Source of the DNA: Yersinia aldovae ATCC 35236
GTDB taxonomy: Bacteria; Pseudomonadota; Gammaproteobacteria; Enterobacterales; Enterobacteriaceae
Assembly: GCF_000173735.1 (NCBI RefSeq)
Contig: NZ_ACCB01000040.1
Span: forward strand, 1-38,951
Direction: 5' to 3'
Length of the DNA stretch: 38,951 bases
Positions 1 through 7,964 of this stretch are shown one piece after another. Both the position numbers and the translations under genes were made by a program. Within the stretch, counting starts at the first letter, position 1. Every line of letters begins with the position of its first letter. The notes under the pieces were generated by a model, which was not told the DNA's origin, ran no database searches, and worked only from the letters and a program-made list of their open reading frames with translations.

Positions 1-3000
1 GGGCGTTAATGCCCCCGGCGCATATAGCCAGTGAATACTTTGATCGTAAGCCACCGTGCCATCAGCATAGATCGGCACTTCTTCTATCAGCTGATCACCA
101 CTCCACAGGTATTCATAACCCACCTGGCCGCTTTTCTCTGATGCCGTCGGTTCATCACCTTGAGTTGAAACGGCTGGCGTGTTGCTGACCAACCGCAATT
201 TCCGGATTCGCCGCCCAAAGGCATCATAACCATAGCGCCAGCGCTCACCGGAAGGGGTCATCAACTCGGATAACTGATCCTGTTCATCCCAGCGATAGCG
301 CCACACTTGTGGCCGGAACCCGTCCTTAAGCTCACGCTTTTCACTCAGCCTTCCGGCGTTATCGTAGTGATATTGGTTGTTACCGCGCGAAATAACCCGC
401 CCCGCTAACTGATGTTGCGCATCCTGTTCTAAAACCGCCGTCGCACCCCGCGGTAAACGCGCCTGCCAGGTCAGGTTGTGGTTTGCATCATAGCTAAATT
501 GCTCCTGCAACGGCAGGAAGCCACCGAAGTCAGCACGCACTATCTGGTCGTTAAGGTCATACTGATAGCGGGTTTTCCCCCAGCGGCTATCATCAATCCC
601 CACCACATTATACGCACGATCATACTGCCAACGGCGATTGACCGCGCTGCCGTACAACGCGGGAGTTGCCGCGCCCTCCGGTGCCGCCAACTGTTGTTGG
701 AATAGCGCAGAGTTGCGCCCCGCCGCCTGATTAGCCAACAGCCCGGTCGGGGTATAATTGCTCGCCTGAATAAACCCGGCCGCACTTTCGCGCACGGTTT
801 CCCGCCCTAACTTATCGTGCTGCAAGCGCAGCGGCTGATGACCGATAAGCTGTAGCTGGGTCAGTTCCCCCAGTGAGCCGTAAACAAATTCCAGCCCCCG
901 TTCACCCACCCGACGGGCGCTCGGTGTGCCTGTTAACGCATCCCATTGATGCTGTATTTCACGGCCATTGAGCCGTTCGGCGATTAGCTGGCCCGTATCG
1001 TCGTAGTCGAATTCAACCACCGCAGCCGCATTCTCCGCTTTAAGCAAACGGCCGCTGTCGTCATAGTCATAACTGACACGGGCAACCAGCGAGGAGCTGA
1101 GTTCATCGCAGCGCCAGGTCTGTTGCTCCACGACCTGATCACGGATTGAATAGTGCCAGCGGATCAGACGGCCATCGGGATAACGCGCCCAAATGCGTCG
1201 GCCAACGGCATCGTATTGATAGTGAAGGGTGCGCCCGGTAAAATCCGTTTCAGCTACAATTTGTCCGGCTAAATCATGGCTATAGCGATATGTTTCCCCT
1301 AATGCATTGGTTACCTGATTAAATCGCGTCAGCTTGTCATAACCAAATTGCAGTCGTTGCCCATCGGGGCGCGTCAGGCCAACCAGTAAATCAAAACCAC
1401 CGTACTCATAGCGCGTGGTTTTGCCTGCACCATCGGTCAGAGCCGCGACTCGTTTTTCACTGTCATAGGCTATCGCCTGCTCCACGCCATCGGGGAGATA
1501 GACGTGATTCACGCTGCCAGCGGGACTGGCATGTTGTGGGCTGTAGATAGAGCGGGTCGTCTGACCTAACGGGTCTTGGGTATCGAGTATCCGGCCAAAA
1601 ATGTCCTGATTTAGCAAGGTTACGCCGCCATCAGGTGCGATAATCTCACTAACTTGATACTGATTGTTATAGCGATAACGCCATTCAATACCGTCAGGCA
1701 AGATTTGCCGCACCAGCTCGCCCTGCTCACCATAACGGTATTCTTGCCGCCGCCCCTGCGGGTCAACAACGTTGCACAATTCACCGTTATCGCCGTAGAT
1801 AAATTGCCAGCACTTACCATCAGGTAAGGTGCTTTGCGTGATTTGCCCAAAACCGTTGTAGTCATAGCGATAGGTATCGCCTGCGGGGGTAACCACCTGC
1901 TGCAATTCACTGTGCGGATTGCGCTGGAACACCAGAGTGCGCCCTAAGGCGTCCGTTTCTGAAAGTTTATTGCTGAATGCCCACTCCGTCAGGTGCTCGC
2001 GCCCTAATGGGTCAACTTCGCGGATCACCTGACCATCAGTGTTATACCAAAAGCGAGTGAATCCCCCTTCAGCATCCTGATAGGTAGTACAGCGGGCCAC
2101 ATCATCATAAATAAAACGATCCTGATAATGTCCGCTGGCGGTGCGGGTAGAAAGCACTCTGCCAAGTTGGTCATAATGAATATAGGCATCAGTTTTGTCA
2201 GTATCATGCCAGCGAGTCATATGACCGGCGGCATTATAGGTATGGTAAAGGTGGGTGAACTGGAAGGTGTCACATTCAGCCAACAGGCCATTTTCGTCAT
2301 AGCGACATTTCACCAGCCATTGGCGTTGAGCCGCAGTGACCAGCTCAATCAGGGTCAGTTGCTGCTGTTGATAGCTCAGTTCAAGCGCATAACCCACACT
2401 ATGCTCAATGCGGGAAAGCTGCTGATCAACAGAATAACGAAAACGAATTTGGTTACCAAAACGGTCGCTGATTGCCGATAAGCGGCGAGAATCACCCTGT
2501 CTTTCTGCAAAACTCAGGATTTGTTGGGTTTGGCGGTTGAAGATATGCAGCACACCGCTGCGTTGGCCGTATAACAGGTACTGGCCTTCATGCAGGTTTA
2601 CCGCTTGAACATCATCGTCATCTTGCGGCGCATCATAGCTCAGCAGCACGCCTTCATGGTTGCGAAAACGAATAATATCCTGCTCAATAATAAGATGCTG
2701 TGACCAATTATCGGCCCATTTAGCACCAAAACTGCCCGATAATGTCCCGCTGGAACGGTAGAGCCGGGTCAAATTGAGTGGCAGTAATCCGGGGATATCA
2801 ATCATCGGCCACACTTGCAGGAAGTCGCCTGTGGCCGCATCTACCGGCTCACCCGGTTTGGTACATTTATTGTTGCTACACCCTTCGGCTTCAACGGATT
2901 TTTTAGGTTTCTCGCCTTTTTTCCCTTTTGGCAGTGGCAGGTAACTGGCAACAATTGTCACCCAACGTAAGGCTGAACTACGACTGTCTTTTACGGCAAA

Positions 3001-3822
3001 GACTTGTGCTGTTTCTTTAGTTTCAGCGATAGTGGCAGCACCGCTATTGATATTGGCATCACAGGTGGTACGGTGCCCCAAACGGGCAATCTGCTTGCCG
3101 TTGGCATAAACCGTTTTTGCCCCTTCAGCGATAACCGGCGGCGCTCCGGGATGGTCACTACAAATAATGGGATCTCCCACTCGCGCGACGGGTTTGCCCT
3201 CAAAAAACACGTCAGGAGAACCGCTAAGAATCGTACCTTTATTATCACCGTATTGCCCCATCACCGCTCCGGCCGCGGCAACACCGGCTCCTACAAAACC
3301 ACCTGCGGCAGCAGCGGCGGCAACCACCACCAGCGCGGCACCACCGGTTGCGACCACCAGTGCCCCGACAGCGACAGCGGCAACAGCCCCCAGCAATATG
3401 CCGCCCAGTGCCCCCCAAGAACCGAGATCTTTTTTCTGGTGCGCAATAAAATCGCCCATACGAGCCGGAGCATCGCCATCTGTTGCGACCTTTTTCCAGC
3501 CCAGCGACTCAGCAATGGCGTCACCTGCTTTTTCACCGACATAGCCCCCAGCCTTGGCCCCGACATAACCTGCGGCCAACCCCACTGCAAAGGGTGCCCC
3601 CGCGCCAGTAGCAATGGCATAAGCACCCATGCCTGCGGTAACCGTATTGTTTACCCCTTCACTTTCCATAAAGTTGAGGGCTTGTTCATTAAAAGACTCA
3701 GCACCGCCTTCATTGGTGTTGGGTGGCGATGCACCACGTTGTTGATCCATCACTTCCTGACGAACAGCCGACCGGCCACCCGCAGCACCGGCACCTGTCC
3801 ATACTCCTTGCCCAATACTCAT
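1..3822 (-). CDS. PAAR-Rhs T6SS effector, N-terminal 1274 residues (runs off left edge)
   Basis: This is a specialised T6SS effector: the PAAR domain caps the VgrG spike and the Rhs shell encloses a C-terminal toxin. The frame is open from the ATG at 3822 to base 1. A prePAAR-like motif (ARMGDFIAH, about residues 120-128) lies between two hydrophobic Gly/Ala-rich regions (about 62-85 and 138-185). The PAAR domain follows at about 195-265 (VARVGDPIICSDHPG, IARLGHRTTC). The RHS core starts near residue 310 (PGEPVDAATGDF) and carries many YDxxGR-type repeats, up to HWLYAPGALTP at the edge. The conserved end of the core, the variable toxin and the immunity gene are outside the window. An ATG at 3825 is also possible, but 3822 sits better behind AGGAG. 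The gene follows eagR by 12 bases. Two membrane regions plus prePAAR match the class of effectors known to need Eag chaperones. Confidence 0.93.
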   Translation of the reverse strand, partial: MSIGQGVWTGAGAAGGRSAVRQEVMDQQRGASPPNTNEGGAESFNEQALNFMESEGVNNTVTAGMGAYAIATGAGAPFAVGLAAGYVGAKAGGYVGEKAGDAIAESLGWKKVATDGDAPARMGDFIAHQKKDLGSWGALGGILLGAVAAVAVGALVVATGGAALVVVAAAAAAGGFVGAGVAAAGAVMGQYGDNKGTILSGSPDVFFEGKPVARVGDPIICSDHPGAPPVIAEGAKTVYANGKQIARLGHRTTCDANINSGAATIAETKETAQVFAVKDSRSSALRWVTIVASYLPLPKGKKGEKPKKSVEAEGCSNNKCTKPGEPVDAATGDFLQVWPMIDIPGLLPLNLTRLYRSSGTLSGSFGAKWADNWSQHLIIEQDIIRFRNHEGVLLSYDAPQDDDDVQAVNLHEGQYLLYGQRSGVLHIFNRQTQQILSFAERQGDSRRLSAISDRFGNQIRFRYSVDQQLSRIEHSVGYALELSYQQQQLTLIELVTAAQRQWLVKCRYDENGLLAECDTFQFTHLYHTYNAAGHMTRWHDTDKTDAYIHYDQLGRVLSTRTASGHYQDRFIYDDVARCTTYQDAEGGFTRFWYNTDGQVIREVDPLGREHLTEWAFSNKLSETDALGRTLVFQRNPHSELQQVVTPAGDTYRYDYNGFGQITQSTLPDGKCWQFIYGDNGELCNVVDPQGRRQEYRYGEQGELVRQILPDGIEWRYRYNNQYQVSEIIAPDGGVTLLNQDIFGRILDTQDPLGQTTRSIYSPQHASPAGSVNHVYLPDGVEQAIAYDSEKRVAALTDGAGKTTRYEYGGFDLLVGLTRPDGQRLQFGYDKLTRFNQVTNALGETYRYSHDLAGQIVAETDFTGRTLHYQYDAVGRRIWARYPDGRLIRWHYSIRDQVVEQQTWRCDELSSSLVARVSYDYDDSGRLLKAENAAAVVEFDYDDTGQLIAERLNGREIQHQWDALTGTPSARRVGERGLEFVYGSLGELTQLQLIGHQPLRLQHDKLGRETVRESAAGFIQASNYTPTGLLANQAAGRNSALFQQQLAAPEGAATPALYGSAVNRRWQYDRAYNVVGIDDSRWGKTRYQYDLNDQIVRADFGGFLPLQEQFSYDANHNLTWQARLPRGATAVLEQDAQHQLAGRVISRGNNQYHYDNAGRLSEKRELKDGFRPQVWRYRWDEQDQLSELMTPSGERWRYGYDAFGRRIRKLRLVSNTPAVSTQGDEPTASEKSGQVGYEYLWSGDQLIEEVPIYADGTVAYDQSIHWLYAPGALTP

Positions 3823-3834
3823 CATCCTCTCCTA

Positions 3835-4305
3835 TTACTGTGCTTCGGCTGTACCTGCCGCGGCGGTATCCCGTAATTGGAATGTATTCATCAGCAGACC
3901 TATTTGCTGTCGCTGTTCATCAGTCATATTTCCGGGGATGGTGGCGGTAAATACTAAGACTTTTGGGGTAAGGTCCAGCAGCATCATTAATTGATGGATT
4001 GGCCCTTGTGGTGATGACCAACTGAACTCGGAAATAATGGTTTTACGGGCGTTGAGTTCTCGATCTTCTTTATTTATTTGCTGATAATCTTTCAGTTGGT
4101 TAGATAAGCTGGAAATTTCGCTTTCACCAAACTGATTAAATGACATTCCCCACGCAATAACATCTCTGGATATAGTGAAACTAATACCACTCTTATCGTT
4201 ATCCGCCGCACTCAGCACCAATACGCTGAGATCTTTCCAGGCAGCAGGTAGCTCAATAGAGCCTTCGTTAAAATGAAAAGGCGAAAGTTCATTCGGATTA
4301 GACAT
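3835..4305 (-). CDS. EagR-type chaperone (DUF1795/DcrB-like) for the Rhs effector
   Basis: A 156-residue cytosolic protein beginning MSNPNELSPFHFNEG. Its composition and pattern (IELPAAWKDLSVLVL, GISFTISRD, VLVFTATIPGNMTDEQ) match the DUF1795 family used as effector-associated chaperones. Such proteins bind the hydrophobic transmembrane segments of prePAAR effectors and help load them on VgrG. The ATG at 4305 is preferred because AGGGA lies about 6 bases upstream; an in-frame upstream start at 4356 falls inside a hairpin and adds 17 atypical residues. It sits between vgrG and rhs, the usual place for eagR. The family assignment rests on sequence pattern and context. Confidence 0.85.
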   Translation of the reverse strand: MSNPNELSPFHFNEGSIELPAAWKDLSVLVLSAADNDKSGISFTISRDVIAWGMSFNQFGESEISSLSNQLKDYQQINKEDRELNARKTIISEFSWSSPQGPIHQLMMLLDLTPKVLVFTATIPGNMTDEQRQQIGLLMNTFQLRDTAAAGTAEAQ

Positions 4306-4334
4306 AGGTGATCCCTGATTAATAATATGACTTG

Positions 4335-4357
4335 GGTGCCCAATCAATTCGGGCACC
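4335..4357 (-). other. Intercistronic hairpin between vgrG and eagR
   Basis: Inverted repeat GGTGCCC / GGGCACC (7-bp arms, 9-base loop). No U run follows on the minus strand, so it is not a classical terminator. It may set transcript ends or mRNA stability between the spike gene and the effector module. Confidence 0.4.
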
Positions 4358-4370
4358 GTTAGTAATGCAT

Positions 4371-6559
4371 TTATTTATTCAAATTAATAACCGGGCCATT
4401 AATGAATATCCCTCCGGCATCAAGCTGAATACTTGAGCCAGCAAATTTGAGCACAATACTTGAGGTAGTCATTTTTATTTCACCGGCTCCGACTTTCAGC
4501 GTAATATCATCCGATGCTTCATAAAGCTGTGTTCCCGCCCCACTTTTACCGGCTTTCGCTTTAACCTGAACCTGGTTTGCGTCAGTGCTTCGCATGGTGC
4601 AGACGTTTTCTGACAGCCCCCCTTGCTTCACCGTTTTGCTTTCGTTACCCGCAAGAATATTTAATGTTCGATTGCCTGACTCAACGGTGAGGTTTTGGTC
4701 ATTTTTTACCGTGGTGGTCATATCCTTCTGGGCATGAAGAAACAGCCCTTCTCCTCCCTTGGCATCCTCAAACCTCATCTCGTTAAAGCCTTCGCCTTTA
4801 TGGGTTTTCGAACGGAACGCCATCTGGGTTTTGCTGGCGGGCAGTGAGCCGGGAGGAATGTTGTTAGCGTGATAGGTGCGCCCGGTGACGATAGGTTGGT
4901 CTGGATCGCCATGCAGGAAATCAACCACCACTTCCTGACCGATACGCGGAATCGCCAGCATCCCCCAGCCCTGGCCGGCCCACGGTTGTGTCACGCGTAT
5001 CCAGCACGAACTGTTATCATTACTTTGACCATAGCGATCCCACAGGAATTGCAGGCGGATACGGCCAAACTCATCACAGTAAATCTCTTCCCCGGCGGCC
5101 CGACAACCATCGCTATTTGCGGGCCATCCATCGCCGGTTTTGGCAATGGCGTTGGCCGCCAGGTCTGTGTTGGTGGGATAAAGCTGAAATGGTTGAATAG
5201 CACCGTACCTTGGTCACCGGACTCTTGCTCCAGCGCCTGCATCTGTTTGCCAGTATGTTGAACACCAAGCAGTTGCCATGAATGGTTCAAATCACTACGC
5301 GGGTGGTTGGTTAAGCTGAATAATTGCCCCGGTTGCAGAGTAAAATCGTTGCTTTCACCTTGTCCAAGGTTGGCGTCATTACGCAGCGCTTCTAGGCGAT
5401 AACGGGTAAAGTCCTGACCGTGCTGTTCGTCTTTAAAGCGCCCTGGGAAATCAAAGTGTTCATAGTCTGGGCGCTGGTTTTGCAGTTCACCGGATTGTTC
5501 GCTAAATGCGGCGGACCAATTCGGATTTTTGAAGGTGTAATCTTTTAACTGCACCATTGCCGGGCGCACCTGCGCACTGCGGGTAAAGGTGGTCACACAC
5601 AACTCTTGCGCTTGTGCCGCCACATTGGGGTTATACGGCAGTGATGCGCCCTTAGGCAGGGAGCCAACGTCATCGGCATACACTATCGTGTTCTTGCCAG
5701 CGCTGAATTCGAAGTAGTAAAAAATCCCTTCTTCCGCCGTCAGGCGCTGGATAAAATCAAAATCAGATTCTTGGTATTGCACGCAAAACTCGCGCGCGGG
5801 ATGTGGATTGCGAAAGCCAAAAGCAAAATCATTAATGCCATTTTCTTTTAGCAGCGTGGTGATAATGCTTTCAATCGATTCTTGCTGGAAAATACGTGAG
5901 TTACGCCGCAAGCTGGTGCGCCACAGCGCCGGGCGAATGACCATGCTATAACGGGTCTGATGAAACCCGGTATCCCCTTGCTCAAAGCTGGCTACCATGC
6001 CGGTCACACTGCGTTGCAGCACGCCATCGCGCCAGACAAACAGTGTCGCATCTTCATCCAGCACCGCCGCAAAATCCACCGATGGATCAGCACTTGCCAG
6101 CCCGACATTGAGTACAAACGGCGATGAGAGCATTTCACTTAATGAAAAGTCTACCACCACAAATGTCTGCGGCGCTAAACCGGCGGTGGTCAGCGTAAAT
6201 TGTAGGCCGGAGGGCTGTTTTATCGCAGCAGCAAGCGCAGATGCCCCCGGTAGTGCAGCACCCACACCAGAACTCATGCCTGCCATTGTTCCACCGCTCA
6301 GTGTGGGTGCCTTACCGGCAATAGCATTCGTGGGTACAATCCCCCCATCCAGCACTTTGGCTTTGGCGTCCAGCGCTATTTTTGCCAAGTCCGCAGCCTG
6401 ATTAACGCGTTTGCCTGCGGTTCCGCCCACCACGTCACCCAAACCACCTGCCATCCCCACAACCTGTTCACCACTGAGCGTCGCGGCGGCATCTGGCGTT
6501 ACCGTATTATTTGGCTTTACACTGCCTTTCACGTTGGCTTTTTTATCATCAGCAAACAT
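4371..6559 (-). pseudogene. vgrG: tssI/vgrG spike protein, interrupted by a 1-base frameshift
   Basis: VgrG trimers form the puncturing tip of the T6SS tube and carry the PAAR effector. ATG at 6559 follows AAGGAG. The first frame (6559-4991) contains an unusual Gly/Ala-rich extension of about 110 residues, then the gp27-like domain (FVVVDFSLSEMLSSPF, FCVQYQESDFDFIQRLTAEEG) up to VVGPPG. There it leaves the VgrG frame at a GGGG run (5093-5090). The other frame continues the family exactly: [53 protein letters not shown], and the beta-helix region ([17 protein letters not shown]) to the stop at 4371. Adding one G gives a 729-residue protein of normal VgrG layout with no C-terminal effector extension. 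It may be a true mutation, a sequencing error, or a -1 slip on GGG. Confidence 0.92.
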
Positions 6560-6578
6560 ATTTGCTCCTTCCAGGATG

Positions 6579-7907
6579 TTAACGTGCAGAGTTGGTCTGC
6601 TGCGTTAATTGGTGATAACGGCTGAGTAATGCGTTCCAGCGCTCATCTATCTGTTTGATTAACACCGGTGACGCCGGTTGGTGTTGCTCACGGGTCACGG
6701 CCAGTTGTCGCAGTAACTCTTCCAGTGGTATTTCTCGGTTCAGTTCGGTTTGCATTTGGTAAACCGCCGTTTTCAAATAAGAGATAGTCAGGCTGCCGCG
6801 TGATTGCTCCTGTTCGATCAATTTCTGAGAGAGCGCTTGCAGCCGTTGCTGTATTTGGAAATAACTACTCTCAGCGACTCTCGTGCCAATACGAGCTTGT
6901 AACAACTGCGCCCAACGTTCACTTTCAGCCACCTGATTCGGGTCTGCTGGCCAAAGCTGGCGGGCCAGTGCCACCGAGATATCGGCTGTGCGTAACCCGG
7001 CCAATGGAGAGATATTTTCCAGGCTGCTCAGTTGGTTGCCATAAGTGGCCACCTGCGGGTGGCTGAGCCATAACAACGCCGCCCCTTCAGGTTTCGCTGC
7101 CAATGCCGCAAGTTGCTGCTGCATGGGCTTGATATGGACGAAATAAACCACGCCAGCGGCCAGAACGCTGAGCAACACACCGGTGGCAAAGCCCCACAAG
7201 GCTGGCATACGTTTTTTGGCAGGTGCGGCAAAACGGACTTCAATGTTGGTGGACGACTCTTGTGTCGATTGGCGTTCTGCGGCAGAAAATGCGGTGCGAA
7301 CCGGCTCTGAATCCGCAACAGATAGGTACACCAGTGAGGGCATTTTGAGAGGAACTGACGCGGGCTGTTTTGCCGCTTCGTTCTCCGCTTCAAGCCTTTT
7401 TGCGGTGTTTTGCATCAGATAAAGCAGGTTTTCCAAGCGCGGAACACGCTTTAGCTCGACTTGTTGCAGCTTGTCACAAAGCAACTGCAATGCCCTCTCA
7501 GCGCGGTACACCAGGCGCAAATCATCACGGCTAAAATCGTGCTGACGCAGTTGGCTACCGACTCTGGCATTAAACCATTCCAATATTTCAGTGCGAGCCT
7601 GCGGTTGCTCCGGCCATAGTTGCTCCCACTGGCTGATAACCATCCCCGCCAGCAACTCACAACCTTCGGTAAACCCGGCCAATCCATTTCTCTGCGTGCG
7701 CGCCAGGGTGTAATACACCGCCGTTTGCAGATCCACCCCATTGGTGCGAAACAGGGTTAGCGCCAATGATTCGATGAGACGCCAGCTTACTTCTGGCCGC
7801 GCCGGATGATTGATCTTGTTGATCTCTTCACGAATAGCACTGAACTCTGGCCTGTGTCGCGGATCAGTACCGATTTGAATGATGATATCTTGCGAGGTTT
7901 CGCTCAT
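6579..7907 (-). CDS. vasL: VasL/TagA-like inner-membrane TssA-family protein
   Basis: A 442-residue protein with an ImpA/TssA-type N-terminal domain (about 10-130; WRLIESLALTLFRTNGVDLQTAVYY) and one membrane segment at about 237-258 (FATGVLLSVLAAGVVYFVHI). A helical VasL-type C-terminal region follows. It differs from the true TssA in the same operon (11530-12921) by this membrane span. In other T6SSs related membrane-bound TssA relatives (TagA) stop sheath extension at the far side of the cell; the same role here is inference. Start ATG 7907 follows AAGGATGAG. It lies 57 bases after tssM and 19 bases before vgrG, the position of vasL in V. cholerae. Confidence 0.82.
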   Translation of the reverse strand: MSETSQDIIIQIGTDPRHRPEFSAIREEINKINHPARPEVSWRLIESLALTLFRTNGVDLQTAVYYTLARTQRNGLAGFTEGCELLAGMVISQWEQLWPEQPQARTEILEWFNARVGSQLRQHDFSRDDLRLVYRAERALQLLCDKLQQVELKRVPRLENLLYLMQNTAKRLEAENEAAKQPASVPLKMPSLVYLSVADSEPVRTAFSAAERQSTQESSTNIEVRFAAPAKKRMPALWGFATGVLLSVLAAGVVYFVHIKPMQQQLAALAAKPEGAALLWLSHPQVATYGNQLSSLENISPLAGLRTADISVALARQLWPADPNQVAESERWAQLLQARIGTRVAESSYFQIQQRLQALSQKLIEQEQSRGSLTISYLKTAVYQMQTELNREIPLEELLRQLAVTREQHQPASPVLIKQIDERWNALLSRYHQLTQQTNSAR

Positions 7908-7926
7908 GCGTACTCATCCTTTAGCT

Positions 7927-7951
7927 ATCTCCCTGCGCGTTGCAGGGAGAT
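7927..7951 (-). other. Strong intercistronic hairpin between tssM and vasL
   Basis: Perfect 10-bp inverted repeat ATCTCCCTGC / GCAGGGAGAT with a 5-base loop, in the 57-base gap after tssM. No U run follows, so it more likely stabilises or processes the mRNA, or partly attenuates transcription, than ends it. Confidence 0.5.
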
Positions 7952-7964
7952 TCGATGACAACGA

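Noticed and set aside
3004-3876. Long plus-strand open frame (290 codons) opposite the Rhs N-terminus
   Set aside because: It is antisense to a clearly coding RHS/PAAR frame, has no recognisable domain, and its Cys/Ser/Thr-rich text is what a shadow of GC-rich coding DNA gives.
4371-4994. Separate short VgrG C-terminal gene starting at GTG 4994
   Set aside because: The frame continues upstream of 4994 with conserved VgrG sequence and there is no ribosome site, so it is the second half of a frameshifted vgrG.
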